The position numbers were made by a program, and so were the translations under genes. From Mangifera indica (lineage: Eukaryota > Streptophyta > Magnoliopsida > Sapindales > Anacardiaceae), in the NCBI RefSeq assembly GCF_011075055.1, contig NC_058154.1, positions 3,100,001-3,164,000 on the forward strand: 64,000 bases of DNA, given 5' to 3'. Below are positions 39,000 through 52,326 of the stretch, piece after piece. Within the stretch, counting starts at the first letter, position 1. Each line of letters opens with the position of its first letter. Under the pieces are notes generated by a model. It did no database searches, was not told the origin of the DNA, and saw only the letters and a list, made by a program, of their open reading frames with translations.

Positions 39000-41268
39000 G
39001 TGTCTAACATGGCTTGGAATCTTGCATTTGGGTCTTTTGTAATAGCTCTGCTGCATATTTTGGCTGAGTTAACAATAGGCCATTCTAGTTTCTATGAGCT
39101 TCTATTCCTAAAAAGAAGTTTAATTCACCTAGATTTTTTAAAGAGAATTGAAAGTTCATATCTGTGATTAAAGATTGAATGTAATTAGAAGCTAGTCTAG
39201 TTAGTAAAATATCATCCACATATATCACTATATACTCTTACTTTTGAATTTCTTAAAATAAACAGACTTGAATTAGAAATCATAGGAATAAAAACTCTAG
39301 CCAGTGGTGCATTCTTCAACTTTTCAAACCAAACTTTGGGAGCCTACTTTAGTCTATAGAGAGTCTTCCTTAGTTTGCATGCATAATGAGGTTTATGAGG
39401 ATCAACAAATCCTTAAGGTTGCTACATTGTTAATGTGTGAAATTTCATATTTTTCAGCATCTAATTTCCTTTATTTGTGGTATTTAATTAATTAATTATT
39501 CAATTAATTGCTTGTTTTAGGAAATTGGGCATTAATTGCATTATTCTGAGAAAAGATGCGGAATAAAAGGGATTTAAAGTTGTCAAATATCAAGACGCAA
39601 AGACAACAAAATACATAGGAGACGACTGATTGTGGAAAGGAAAAAATCTCGCTATTTGTTGAGAAATTCACAGTTAGGGACTTAATTGACAATTGGAGGA
39701 AGTTCAGGGCCTTGGGATGATATTTGGCACAAAAAAAGATGTTCTTAATGACTGAAGCAAACTTGGCACTATAAAAGGGAAAACTGCTCTCTATTTTAGG
39801 GATCTACTTAACATCATTTTCTTTCAAAAATAAACATAGCCGCAACCCTTGGTTGGTTCTTCTTCAATTAGCATAGGATTTTTTTATTTTAATTTTTTGT
39901 GAAGCCATGAACATGAACATGAACATGAGTGGCTAACTCTTTTCTTCAGTCGAGTAATCGGATCATGGTTCTACGACGATTGTAAGATCTTCTTTACCTG
40001 TTCTTTCCTTTTAAATATTTAATCTATTCTTGATTTTATTTATTGTTGTCTTGTTCAATTAAATAGAAGACATCTTATTTACTTTGGATTGAAAACAACT
40101 TTGCTAGATTAAATTATTGAATTCGTAATTATTTGATGATTTAATCATAAGTGGCTAACTAGCATGCTTGGTGAAGTAGAATAACTATTGTATGTTAGTG
40201 GAATAGGTTAATCTAATTTAAATAAAAACAGTGTCTGTGTTTTGTTGATTAGAATCGGTGGCTTTTCTAATTCTTAATTATGTTTTCAATTTAAATTCTA
40301 CGATCATATCTATAATTAATTGAAAAACAAGAGAACTAATTAAAGAATGTTTCTTAATTACCGACACCCAAGGAAAAACAGAACAACAAGTGTCTTGATG
40401 TTTCATAACCGGTTTATTTAAAAGGAAAGATTAATCTTTTTATAGATGATCAATTGAACTGAACCATACCTGAATTACTTAGCTAGAACTCGCTTTATTA
40501 TTGTTTCAATCTAATTTTCTAATTGCTTTGATTATTTAATTTTGAATTAATTTATTTTTGTTTATTTGGTAGGATTCGAAACAACAAAATCCCCCTTACT
40601 TTATTTTGTTAGATTTCATATAAATAGCCCAATCTCTATGGATACGACTCTACTTGCCCTATCTATAAGTTTTCATTGAGAGAGTAAAAAAAATTATTTT
40701 TGGTGGATTCGACACCCATCATGCATATATATCTCCTCTACCAAATCCCCAATTAGAAAGGCATTATTGATGTCAATTTGGTTCACAAGCCAGTTATAGG
40801 TAACAACTAGGGAAATTATCACTTTTATAGTTACAGATTTTACTACAAGACTAAATGTGTTTAGAAAATCTACTCCTAGGGTCTGTTGGAACCCTTTAGC
40901 TACTAACCTAGCCTTAAGTCTTTGCACACTGCCATATAAATTTAATTGGTCTTGTAGACCCATTTATGACCAATAACATTATGAGTATTGTCTGGTGGAA
41001 CTAATTCCCAGGTGTCATTCTTAATTAGAGCTTCATATTCATCTTCCATAGCCTTAAACCACTGAGGATCACCTAAAGCCTCTGTTACAGATGTAGGCTC
41101 TTTTGGCATTGCTAACAAAACAAGAGACAATTTTCTAGGTGGTGGTAGATGCCTAGATTTTACTCTGGTGATCATAAGATGATAGGGCTGAAGAGGTTGC
41201 TCAACAGTTACATTAGACTTATCAGAAGACATAGTAACAATAGGTAGTGTAGGATTAGTATTAGACAA
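39000..41268 (-). pseudogene. Reverse transcriptase region, Copia A (split)
   Basis: The upstream part (40727-41268) has the DPQWFKAMEDEYEAL linker, WELVP, the GHKWVYK motif, ARLVAKGFQQ and an INNAFL block. The downstream part (39000-39427) has GFVDPH, YACKL and LYRLK blocks. They are separated by the solo LTR at 39428-40721. There are in-frame stops, so the enzyme is dead. Confidence 0.75.
39428..40721 (+). mobile_element. Solo LTR (1294 bp) inside reverse transcriptase of Copia A
   Basis: It starts TGTTAATG and ends CACCCATCA; flanks are TACAT (39423-39427) and TGCAT (40722-40726), a target duplication with one change. Excising it rejoins the Copia reverse transcriptase at an EIYM motif in frame. 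TATAAAAG at 39770-39777 is a likely LTR promoter, and the end has the GGTGGATTCGACACCC block common near plant LTR ends. Confidence 0.8.
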
Positions 41269-42654
41269 ATCATATATTGGAACACTTATAGAAGGTTGAG
41301 TATTGGTAGTATTGATAAATACTGGGTTTATATTGAGTTCAGAATTTAGTGAGGAATTTTGGTGTGAGAATGGAGATGTGTTTAGGTTACTATTTGTGTG
41401 AAGTGGGTGATCTTGGGATGGTTGAACTGGTGTGTGAATAGATAAAGATGTAATGGATTTGGTTAAGTTGTTATGGAAATCAAAAGACCATTATGAGTGA
41501 ATTCTTTGTGGATACATATTTGCTGAACTGCTAGAAGAAACTTTTGAGATGGAAGGTGTTGTAGGATGATTAAATGAAAAAAGATATAAACTGAGGAAAA
41601 GGTTAACAGTGTTTGAAATATGCAAGACAGATAGAGAATCAGAAGCAAAAACATGATCATTATCAAAAGGGAAATCAGTCACATCAAAGTTCATGAAGCA
41701 AAAATATATACTTTGCTTGTTTTATCTAAACACTGTACCCTTTATGCACAAGATTATACCCTAAGAACACGCATTTTCTAGTATGAAATTCTAACTCATG
41801 TTTGTTATATAGCCTAAGGTAAGGGTAATAGACACATCCAAAGGCTTTTAAGGTTGTGTAATCTGGTTCTTTTTAGAACAATAGTTGAAATGGTAAAGTG
41901 TTTCCTAAAATAGGTGAGGGTAACTTGTTGATAATATAGGTTGAATTTTGAAAGGCTTCCTACTAGTGGTTGATAGGCATGTGAGCTTGAGACAAAAGAA
42001 CTAATTCTAACTCTACAATGTGTTTGTGTTTCCTTTCAAATCTCCTATTTTGTTAGTAGGTATAGGGACAAAGGTGCCTAAATATGATGCATGAGTGTCT
42101 GAATAAGAGTTTAAGGTTATATGTTCACTTTCTCAGTTAGTTTGTAGACATTTGACTTTTCTAGCAAATTAGTTCTCAAGAAACTTATGAAAGTTTTGAA
42201 ATAAAAGCAATAGTTTAGATTTGGTTTTAAAGGGAAACACCTATGTAAATCTTGTGCAGTCATTTAGGAAATGAACATAGTATTTAAAACTAGTTTAAGA
42301 GGTTATTAGGGCTAGACCCCAAACATCATTGTGAAGAAGCTCTAAGGGTGTAGTAGCTCTAAAATCTAAAATGGAAAAATGATGTTGATGACTCTTACCA
42401 TACTAATAGTCTTTGCAAAAGGGTAAAACTAACAAATTGGCACAAGTATAATTCAATTTTTGAAGTACACATTTCAAAATTTTATCACCAGGATGACCTA
42501 ATCTTTTATGCCAAATTGTAAGATCAATTTTATTGATATTCAAGGCTTTATAAACAGAACAAATCAAAGATGTTACACCTAACGGACTATTAGTGCTAGA
42601 TATTGAAGAAACAAACAGATTAGGTACAAAATTTGATAGTTGTTTTGAACAGAA

Positions 42655-42891
42655 TTAACACACAAAGAAATTAGATTGAATAAAAGAATGCATGCAATCA
42701 AAAGGTGACTGAAGCTGATATAAACCATCCTTAAGAGTCCTTCGAAGTAACACAACTCTTGTATCCTTGTCCTTAACAAAACAAGAGTCACTCATGAATT
42801 CAATAACAACATTATTATCTTTAGTGAATTTTGAAACACTAAGCAAATTCTTGGTAATTTTAGGAACACAAAGTATATTTTTAAGTTTCAA
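42655..42891 (-). pseudogene. Protease/pre-integrase region, Copia A
   Basis: An open stretch shows LKNILCVPKITKNLLSVSKF, the conserved segment downstream of the Copia protease, followed by a DGLYQL pre-integrase block. It is broken on both sides. Bases 41700-42640 carry unreadable integrase remnants in the same orientation. Confidence 0.7.
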
Positions 42892-43509
42892 TAATCTATT
42901 TAAAGCAAAAAAGAAATAATAGTGAATCTAGTGTGTGAAATTCTAAGACACTCACCATTCCTTCATTGCAATTAATGAGATCCTATATAGTTTTCCTTGA
43001 CAGTGTAATTAGGTGCTAATCCACCTTAGTAGTCAAATGATTAATTACCCTTGAATCTATATACCAGCTAACATCTTCTACAATTTGAGGACTTGTTTTA
43101 CTATAGGTTAAAGACTTTTTTGATTAGTAGTGCTATCTGTGGAAAGTCTACAGTGTAATTAGGTGAGTTGTAGGGATATACAACAAATAGCTAAAAGGTC
43201 TAGATGGTTGTATTTGGGTTGTAACATGGTTGATTCGATTATTATGTTGTGATGTAGAAGAGTAAAACACTATATTTGGTTATTGTGTTTGAGACTGGTG
43301 GTTGTGATTTGGTTACTGCATTTGAGGATGAGAAGATTAAGGATGAGAAGATTGAGGATGATGGATGTAATTTGGTTGATGTGTTGAAGGCTAAAGTGTT
43401 TGAGGTTGATATGTATATAAATTTTGATTTGAAGGAGATGAGAGGTGGTGGACGGGTGTATGTTTATGCAACTGGTATATTCATATTTTGGTTTGGTCTT
43501 GTATAATAT

Positions 43510-44582
43510 ATCTTAAAACTATGGTAGCATTGCATGATAACATGACTAGGTTTCCTATAAAGTTAGCACACAATCCTAGTTTTGTCGCTAAATCTGCCTC
43601 TACCCCTGCCTTGATTGTTATCACCAAAATCACCTGGATAAGTGCTAAATTGTTTTTGTCTTATATGATCATTTCTGCCTAGCTACTCTTGATTGGTATT
43701 AACATAAAAAACACCACTGCTATTATCACTCAAGACACTAGGTCTTCCATTCGTAGACTCAGCTCCATACCTACTGGTTTGTTTCACCATATTAACATTT
43801 ACACCACCACTAAACTCATGAGAGAATCTTAATGTTCTGTTGAGCCTCTGTTCATATTTTTGTAAGATTGATTTAACCTTAGCTAAACTAGTGCTCTTAG
43901 ACTCCATTCCACCTATGATATAAATCATCATGGGCTCATATTCAACCCCTAATCCATCTTTTTTGTTATTGTCTGACCACTTGACACCAAAGTATCAAAA
44001 ATATCTTTTATTTTCATCATATATTCTTGAATTGATAGATTACCTTTTCTGAAAGTTTGTAAGGTATTTCTAAGATTACTAATTTTGACCTTTGATTCAG
44101 AAATGAAATGTCTCTAAAGATTCCCACATTTCATTTACTGAATGACACCCTAACACTAGGCTAAACACGTCACTAGAAATTGAGGAAATCAACCACCCCA
44201 TTAACAACTTATCAAATCTTTTCTAGACTGAAAACATACTATTTGGAACTTTAACCTTACCAAGACTATTATTTGATTTAACCAATAAAAATGGCTTAGG
44301 GCATGAAATTAAACCTGTCAAATACTTTTCCAAATCATGAGCTCCAATTGCTAAAAGAGCTTGAGCATGCCAATAACGATAATTATCATCAATTAGCCTC
44401 AGATTTACAACTTGTAGTGCTGATACTAGAAAAGAGCTTGAATAATTTAACTGCTTTCCATATCTACTATGCTTTCCACTAGAACCCAAAGATTCAGACC
44501 CCTTGAGAGCACCTGAAGCACTAAAAGGAGTATTGGTGAAAGGATCGGCTATTAGACGCTTGTCAAAGAGCTCTGATACCAT
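43510..44582 (-). pseudogene. gag region, Copia A
   Basis: The N-terminal part (44582-44223) has NLRLIDDNYRYWHAQALLA, typical of the Copia gag family. A second open piece (43931-43683) carries the gag C-terminal linker. A knuckle remnant near 43520-43560 reads GKPSHV-like RKPSHVIMQCYH, with an early cysteine lost. The apparent ATG at 44582 overlaps the LTR edge and the primer-binding site, so it is probably not the true start. Confidence 0.65.
44568..44581 (-). other. Primer-binding site, Copia A
   Basis: TGGTATCAGAGCTC on the minus strand, directly after the 5' LTR. This matches the initiator-Met tRNA 3'-end complement used by many plant Copia elements. Confidence 0.85.
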
Positions 44583-45169
44583 GAAAGACTTGACTTTTCA
44601 ACCAAAAACAAGAAAACAACAAATCTTTACTGGAAATACATCATCTTCTTCTCTTATTAATTAAGGAATCACAAATACAGTATATTTATAAGCACTTGAC
44701 AACAGAAACTCAACTAATTGAGTTCATCTTAACCATACAATCAAAAACAGAAATAACAAACTAACTATAGGACTTATATTGGCCATTCGATTGTCTGATC
44801 TTGCTAAGAATTCATCAGAAATCAAAGTCAACACATCTGAAGCTACGTTAGAGTTACTTAAAGTAAGCTTTAGATTCATTTGTGTGAAAGTAAGAAAGTA
44901 AAGTGAAGACTTCCTTTTGTCAGCCTTTTTCCAAGTAAAACAGTTCGTTTTGAGTAACTTAAAATACACCATTTGGTCTTTGTACTTAACATTCTTTACC
45001 TACCTCACTCTTCTTGTTCTCTTCAATGTTGCTCTCTTCACTCTCTAGTTCTCCCCAATGTTACCTTTTTGTTCCTTTCAATGTTTTTAGAATTGACTGG
45101 ATGGTAATCTAGTAAAAGATCCAGTTTTACTGACTTTTTTTGTTTTTATTTTATAATATAGTCTATTTC

Positions 45170-45718
45170 AAGAGCGTGCACGATTCAGTTTGGTGCAGTT
45201 TAAGAGGTTTTTGAAACCAAACTAAAAAAAAAAGTTTGAAAATTTTTCAAATCAAATCAAACCATTTTAGGTTTCAAACCAAACTGAAAAAATACAATTT
45301 GGTCCGATTTGGATTACAATTTGAACTACAATTATTTGATCCTACGATTCATGATACATATTGTATCATATGATATGATATGATATAGATGGAAAATGAT
45401 ACGTATCATAAAGTGTATCGAATTAATACAATACAATAAACATATCATACGATACAATACATATTACCTATACGAAATGATTCATTTTTTTAGATAAAAT
45501 GATCTTGTATTATGAGTGTTTATGAAAATTTTTAAAATGTCAAAGGTGTTTGTGATATTTTCTAAAATGATGACGTTTCAATTATAATATTTTATTAATA
45601 ATTTATTATTTTAAATTTTAAAAAGTGTATCATACAGTATGATACACGATATGGTAAATTGGGGTTTTACTATATGATATAATACATGATTCGACTACCA
45701 TAGTTTGAATATTTTAAA

Positions 45719-45758
<40 letters not shown>

Positions 45759-46097
45759 AATAATATTAATTAATTATATATATATAAAAATATAATATAC
45801 ACATGTATAAAAAATATAAAATAAATATAAAAAATAATGTACATTTAATTATTTATTAAATATGAAAAAACAATTATATATAATTATTTATATAATATTT
45901 TATAATATATATATATATATTTTATAAAAATACAGTTTATAGTTTGGTTCGGTTTAAAAATCGTTCAAATCGTAACCCAAATTGGAAAAAACGGTTTGAC
46001 AAATTTCAATCCAAACCGAATCATTTTACAAACCAAACCATAATTTTTAAGTTATTCAATTCTGTTTTATGGTTTGAATCGAATTATGCACGTCCTT
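45170..46097. mobile_element. 928-bp inverted-repeat element with 10-bp target duplication
   Basis: Ends AAGAGCGTGCACGATT and, on the other strand, AAGGACGTGCATAATT form inverted repeats. They are followed inward by AAACCAAACTGAA/GGTTTGGTTCGG-like stretches that also pair. A perfect 10-bp direct repeat AGTCTATTTC flanks it (45160-45169 and 46098-46107). A 10-bp duplication points to the Mutator superfamily rather than hAT (8 bp). The interior is AT-rich, with ATGATAC/GTATCAT words and an (AT)n run at 45720-45756. Non-coding. Confidence 0.75.
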
Positions 46098-46107
46098 AGT
46101 CTATTTC

Positions 46108-47509
46108 TAAAATGTGTTAAACAAGTTATGTTTGAGTTGAGTGTTTTATGATTTGTAACACAAAAGGACACGACACAAATATGACCCATATACATGAACT
46201 AACAACTCTAAATTTGTGTTTAAATAATAAAATTATAGCAATAAATTTGGCTTCACATACCAAATTCTACTTGGCTCACATAATAGAAGAATGTGTGTGG
46301 GGAGAAATTAAATAGTGTTATGGAACCTCAAGAAAACAAATAGCAAAATACACAAATACTCAATACAAAAACATAAGTATTTCCATAAAAAAAACTTCAT
46401 ATAAGAAAAACCAAGGGCAGACTATGGAGAAAATTTTTACTATGATTGAAAAAAACTTACAAGATAAAGAAAAAGAATATTTTGTCCTCTATTTTGTGAC
46501 ATCTTCTCTCACTTTATTTACATACATTTTAATACAAACTTTTATATATAAATTCCAACTGATAGATACTTAACATATGTATTCACTTATTGCATTTTCT
46601 CAACAAAGTCGTATACAACAAATAGAATAATTTGCACTTCTTGAATCCAGGTAAATATTTGTTAAAAAATTTAGATCACCATTATACTATAAATATTATA
46701 ATCATTGATGAGTTATAAAAGTAATCTAGAAGAACTCGTCTGGACAGGTGAGAACCAATGATTCTGCCACTAGTTAGTAAATACAAAAACAAATACAATA
46801 AATGATGAAAAATATATTTTTAAAAATACAGCCATAAAATTTGGACACAGTAAAAATTAAAAAAAAAATTTGTATATATAGATTTAATATGACATATCGT
46901 TAATAATACGTGCCAAAAATACAATAATATCAATCCTAATTTAAACACTTTTATGAAAAACGTAGTTAAAATAAATATAAGATTTCAAATTAAAGTATTT
47001 AATTGACCATTAAACCCTATATAACATAATACGTTAACTTAAATTCAAGTAATGTACATCATCCTCAAGAATAAAAGAATACTTAAGAAGTAAATATTAA
47101 TAAAAAATTTATACCCTAAATAATAATAATCCTAAAGAACTTACATTATATCTCAAAAATGTTTATTTTGTCATACATCATTTGTCAAAACTAAAAAGAA
47201 TTTGAAGTCCTAGTAATTATGCTACAAAACATGTTTAATCAAACACGTATTTTTTCATAAATGGATCTAGATTGGGCTATAGTGCAAGACCATTCAAGAG
47301 ATAAAAAATATTTTTCAATCCATTATCAATTAAGAGCAAGATTTTTATTACAACTAAAACACTAAAGAACAAAATCAATAATTGCAACAAGTGTAAATCT
47401 AACAAAGCAACCTTGATTGGGTCACTTAAGTGAATTGTCATTTCAAAGATCAACAAATTAAAAAATAAAATTATAAGTTGATGGTAATAAATAAAAATCT
47501 AAAAGAAAA
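46108..47509. other. Gene-free, AT-rich
   Basis: No open frame of note on either strand and no repeat that I could link to others in the window. Confidence 0.5.
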
Positions 47510-49962
47510 TGTTGGAAAAAATTTAACCATGCCATATACCATTTTGTAATTTCACAGCAAATATAAACGCATACCCGAATTGCATTCTATTCATGTGGAT
47601 GGTTCAAATACATTCTGAGGGTTTGACGTGAGTCAATTTCCACGACTCCATTTGCCCGAGTATTACACTTTGATTGAGAGACTTTGGTTTTTTGTTTACT
47701 ACCTTTTTTGCATTTTATAGGGAAAAGAAGCAAAATAACAAGAATGGCATTATTTTTCATTTGGCAGTTTTAGGACATTAAATGTCCAACTACTAATAAC
47801 TCCCTTATAACTACTTCCAACAAATTGCCCTTGACAGTTTAATGAATCTAGGTTAGATTGACCCATTATAGGTGGACCTAGACCTAATATCTCCACTCAT
47901 ATATGATGGAAGACCCGAACCAAATACTTAGGCACAAAAATCCTACAAAACAGTACATTTCATACTTGCAAATGTCTCATATAACCTCACGAGCAACCTG
48001 TACTTAGGAGCTAAATACTATGCATATATTAGGAATAGTATAACTGCTTCAATCCAAATAAAAATATAACAAAATGTTAGACTTGTTGTACTCCAAACTT
48101 ATACGATAACACTAGCTCCCTTTAATCCCTTATTTTATCATTGTGTTATTTTCTTATATATCCATGATCAAGTCCATTCTCCCATATAAGTGATAAGATC
48201 GGTCAGCCAGTGGACACATATAATATATAAGTTTTTCTCTTGTACTCAAAATTCTCAATTTAATCTTAGTTGTTCCACAAACCAAATCATGTGTGACCAT
48301 AGATGCAAGCTAAGATGGCAATAGTAAGAATAAACATCGAATAACAACAAAAAGTCAAAAGGTACCAACATGAGGTAAACCTTATAAAGTCTCACACAAT
48401 GAGGAGGTAGAGATTCATCCTCTCACTACTTCAATTGGTCATTTTACTTATGCACACATAGTATGAATCATGTGCTATAGTGTGTATTCTCCATTAATGT
48501 CATTATATCAATATTGTATAGATCTTAGTTCAGTTATTACACTCAATGTCTAACTTGAGTTCTTAATTATCTTCACACTAAGAGGTTTTATTTTTATTAA
48601 AAACTCATATATGACATTCACAAGTTATTTGGACATAGAGAATCCAAATCGATCATTATCAAATGTATCAATCTATGTCCTCATCTTAATTGATTATCAA
48701 GACGACATTTCGACTCTAATAATTATTTTCTAGAGAAATTTGCCTCCCATGGCATGCTCTCTCAAAGTCACTTTTCTAAAAAATAATACCTCATCTTTGT
48801 TCACTCTTTCAAAGTCAAAGGCGATTGCTTGTGTGAGTGAGTCAATCTCTAACTTGTGTAACATTGTATCTTGTTGAGCTAAACATGATGTGTATATGGT
48901 GAAAACCCAATAATTTTGAGATGTTAGTTCAAAATAAAATGAACTTGAATTCATGGTTTTCGACATTGTGTCTCCAATACAATATATAAACTCAACAACT
49001 TATTAATCACAATCTAAGCAGTCCAAGATATTTAACTTGTGCAAGATATACATTTCTTGGAATAAGTTTGGTCAAAGGATTAGTGACCATATGATGCGTA
49101 GAAATATATTGTACGCTCATTTTCTTCTTAGAAATGATGTTTCTTATAAAATTGTGTCTAGTGCCAATATGTTTGGTTATACTATAAAACTTGAGATCTT
49201 TTGTGAAAGCTATCTCATCTTGATTATGACAATGGACATCTGTTGCTTCAATAATATTGTCCTATTTACCAAGATTTACGAAGAATCTTCTTAACTAAAC
49301 AATTTCTTACACAATTACCAAACATACTATATACTTGACCTCTATTATGGATAAGGGTACACATGTTTATATGTTATCGTTCTAAGATATGGGCCTTGTT
49401 GAAGTAACAAAAACATAGCCAAAAATTGATTTGTGTTGGTCTAATTCACTTTCCTAACTGGCATATAAATAGCCAATCAAACGCAAATTCGATCCTTAAT
49501 AACATAAACAATAATCTATAGTGCATTTTAGATATATCATTATCCTCTTGACAACCTATCAATGCCCTTTTCAAGGATTTGACCAATATCGACTAATCAA
49601 CCTAACAACAAAAGCAAATTTCTAGGCATGTACACACCAAAACATACATAAGACATCTAATAACATTTGAATAGATAACTGTTGATATTTCTCTACTTTC
49701 ATCTTGATTTTTAGAATATATCTCTCAACTTAATAATTTGCCATATGACACATGAGTATTAACGGGTTTATAGTTTACCATATTGAATCACTTTAGAATT
49801 TTTTGAATATAATGTTCTTGTGACAAAGTCAAAAGTTTTTTCAAACAATTCTTCTGGATCTTAATTCCTAATATGTAATCTGCCTCATCAATATCCTTTA
49901 AGTCAAAAGCATGGACAACCATCTTGTAATGGTCATCGCTTACTCCAAATCTTTTCCAGTTA

Positions 49963-50157
49963 TCAACACATCATCACATATATAGATAAAATTGCAAATT
50001 TTTTATCAAACTTTGTCACGTAAACATAGTAGTCTTCATTAATCATATTAAAGCCATAAGATATTATAGTCTTATAAAATTTCACGTACCACTGTTTGGT
50101 TGATAGTTTTAGGTCATGTAACGTTCTTGAAATTTGCACATTTTGTGCTTTTGACAC
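49963..50157 (-). pseudogene. Reverse transcriptase fragment, Copia B
   Basis: The minus strand reads LHDLKLSTKQWYVKF (matching the LYGLKQASRQWY motif), a YGF block and DYYVYV. It ends in a degenerate catalytic motif, YVMM in place of YVDD. Dead copy. Confidence 0.7.
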
Positions 50158-50422
50158 TCAGTCACAAAATCTACAAAATGTTTTACTTAGATTTCTTTGT
50201 CAAGCTTTCCATTAAGGAAAATTGTCTTGACATTTATCTGATACAATTCTAAATTTAAATGTGTTATTATAGCTAGAATCAAACAAATTGAAGTAAATCT
50301 TATAATTAGTAAAACCTTTTTCTTCATAATCTATACCTACTCATTGGGTATAACTATTTGCCACAAGGTGAAATTGTATTTATTTATTGAGTCATCCATC
50401 TTACAATTAATTCAAGGAATCT

Positions 50423-50562
50423 ATGACCTAGCCGTAAGTCAACCAAACTCTAGACTTGGTTTGTTTTTATGTATTTCATCTCTTCTTCCACCATGACCTA
50501 GTCGTAAGTCAACCAAACTCTAGACTTGGTTTGTTTTTATGTATTTCACCTCTTCTTCCAAT
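50423..50562. repeat. 70-bp tandem duplication
   Basis: Two near-identical 70-bp units begin ATGACCTAG(C/T)CGTAAGTC at 50423 and 50493. Only a few bases differ, so the duplication is much younger than the surrounding Copia B sequence. Confidence 0.85.
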
Positions 50563-51594
50563 GCTTGTTACCATTTTTCCTTATCATAGGGATGAGACAA
50601 CTTCTTTTATATTTTTAGGCTTTCATCATCTTGGGGAGTGATAATGAAAACCTCGTTTTCAATTTCAAAACATCACTAGGGTAGTTTTAGATATCCACTT
50701 TTACGTAATTGAGGATCATTGCTCCCATTATTCAAAACAAATTAAAACTTAATCTTAATGCTCCCACTAAGTTGAGATGGATGAAATAAGCAATTGAGGG
50801 TCAATGCTCCCATTATCCAAAATAGGTTGGAGCTTAATTATATTTGCTTCCACTTTCTGGAATAAGTATAAGTATTATTTCTTAGAACTCAACTAATGGT
50901 CATTGAGATGTAATTATCTTCATTATTCTCCTATCTCGTATAGATGAAACCTTTATCAATATCATTCTTATTAGAAAAAAAATTATCTTTTATGAATGTA
51001 GCATCTCTAGATACAATTTTAGTTAATCTTTCAGTGAAATCCGCCCTGATGTACACGTACCATTTGGAGTTTTCAACGTATCTTATAATGACACATTCCT
51101 ATTATCTCGGTCCTAGTTTTTCCAACTTATGAGAAGAGCCATAAATATGTACTACTGAACCCCAGGGCCACAACAGATTTAATTTAAGTTCCTTATAGAT
51201 CCATAACTTATAACAAGTGAAAGTAACTGAATTAGTAAGCACTCGGTTAAGTACATGGACAACAATTAATGTCATATTATCACAAAGTGATGTTAAAGAC
51301 TTGCCTATGTTATCATTAACCTAATCATTTTCAACAAAGTTCAATTTCCTTTCTCCGTTATACCATTTTGTTATGAAGTTCTTGGAATTATTAGTTGTCA
51401 TACTATTCTTTTTTCATTACTCAGTTCCTTAAACTTTCAGACAAATACTCAAGACTTCGATTAGATCATAAAACTTATATCCTTTGGTCTAACTGATTTT
51501 TAACCTTATTTATATATTGTCTAAAACAATCTATTGCTTCTGGTTCTAGGAGATTAGGTAAGCAAGACCGAATTGAGTATAGTCTTTTATAAAA

Positions 51595-52326
51595 GGCCAA
51601 AGGACTTATTCCCCCCTTAAAGTATGCTAATTTCCCAAGGTTCTCCCATTAACTTTGAAAATCTTATTTGCCCACCCATAGTCATTTAAATTTGTTAATT
51701 TTAAAGGCAAAATCATAATTTTATATTTAATATTAAAAATAAACTTAAACATGATTTAATTTTTCTTCCCTAAATTTAAAAAAACTAACTTTTCTCCCCC
51801 AAACCAAGTTTGAAAAAAATCACATTTCCCCCTAGGGTTTAGTTTTAATATCTGATCACTCTTTCTGGCGTTATCGCTACCATCTCTCCCTCCTGATGGT
51901 TCTCTTTCCTCCGATGGCTTGCCTCAATGCCACCCCAACCCTTCTACATCTAAGAGATGTCATCTGGGAAGAGGAACCATCTTTCCAGATGACCTCTCTC
52001 GAGTGTCAGAGGTGTTGGGATGGCGTTAAGGCAAATGATTAGAGAAAGGGAAACTGTCGGGAGGGAGAGACGGTTAGTAATAGCGTCAGAAAGAGTGACG
52101 AGATATTGAAACTAAACCTTAGGGGGGAAATGTGATATTTTAAAACTTGGCTTGAGGGAGAAAATGTTAGTTTTTAAATGTTTAGGGGGGAAAATGAGAT
52201 AAATTTTTTAAGAGTTAGAGTTCCGTTAACTTTAACCGTCCATAAGTGGGTAAATAAGATTTTAAAAGTTAATGGGAGGAGCCTTGGAAAATCAGCATAC
52301 TTTGGGTGGAAAATAGTCCTTTGGCC
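51595..52326. mobile_element. Mutator-like hairpin element 3 (732 bp), in Copia B
   Basis: Ends GGCCAAAGGACTTATTCCCC and its near complement on the right pair for about 90 bp. The perfect 9-bp duplication TTTATAAAA flanks it (51586-51594 and 52327-52335). The arms continue with the same blocks as element 1 (CCTAGGGTTTAGTTT on the left, AAACTAAACCTTAGG on the right). The centre (51850-52110) contains GTCATCTGGGAAGA, also found in the centre of element 1, so the two are close relatives. Non-coding. Confidence 0.85.

Larger units (their letters stand above)
34613..44991 (-). mobile_element. Copia LTR retrotransposon A, both LTRs present
   Basis: The LTRs at 34613-35011 and 44582-44991 are direct repeats of about 400 bp that start TGAAAG and end ACTTAACA on the plus strand. 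On the minus strand a primer-binding site TGGTATCAGAGCTC (44581-44568) follows the 5' LTR, and a purine-rich AAGGAGGA precedes the 3' LTR. Flanks are CTCTT and TTCTT, a probable target duplication with one change. Gag, protease/pre-integrase, reverse transcriptase and RNase H remnants follow in Copia order. Two solo LTRs (35981-38449 and 39428-40721) interrupt it. Visible LTR differences are frequent, so it is old. Confidence 0.9.

Noticed and set aside
43276..43506. Plus-strand Asp/Glu/Lys-rich frame with repeated GATGAGAAGATT words
   Set aside because: It is the antisense of the Pro/Gln/Ser-rich gag linker of Copia A.
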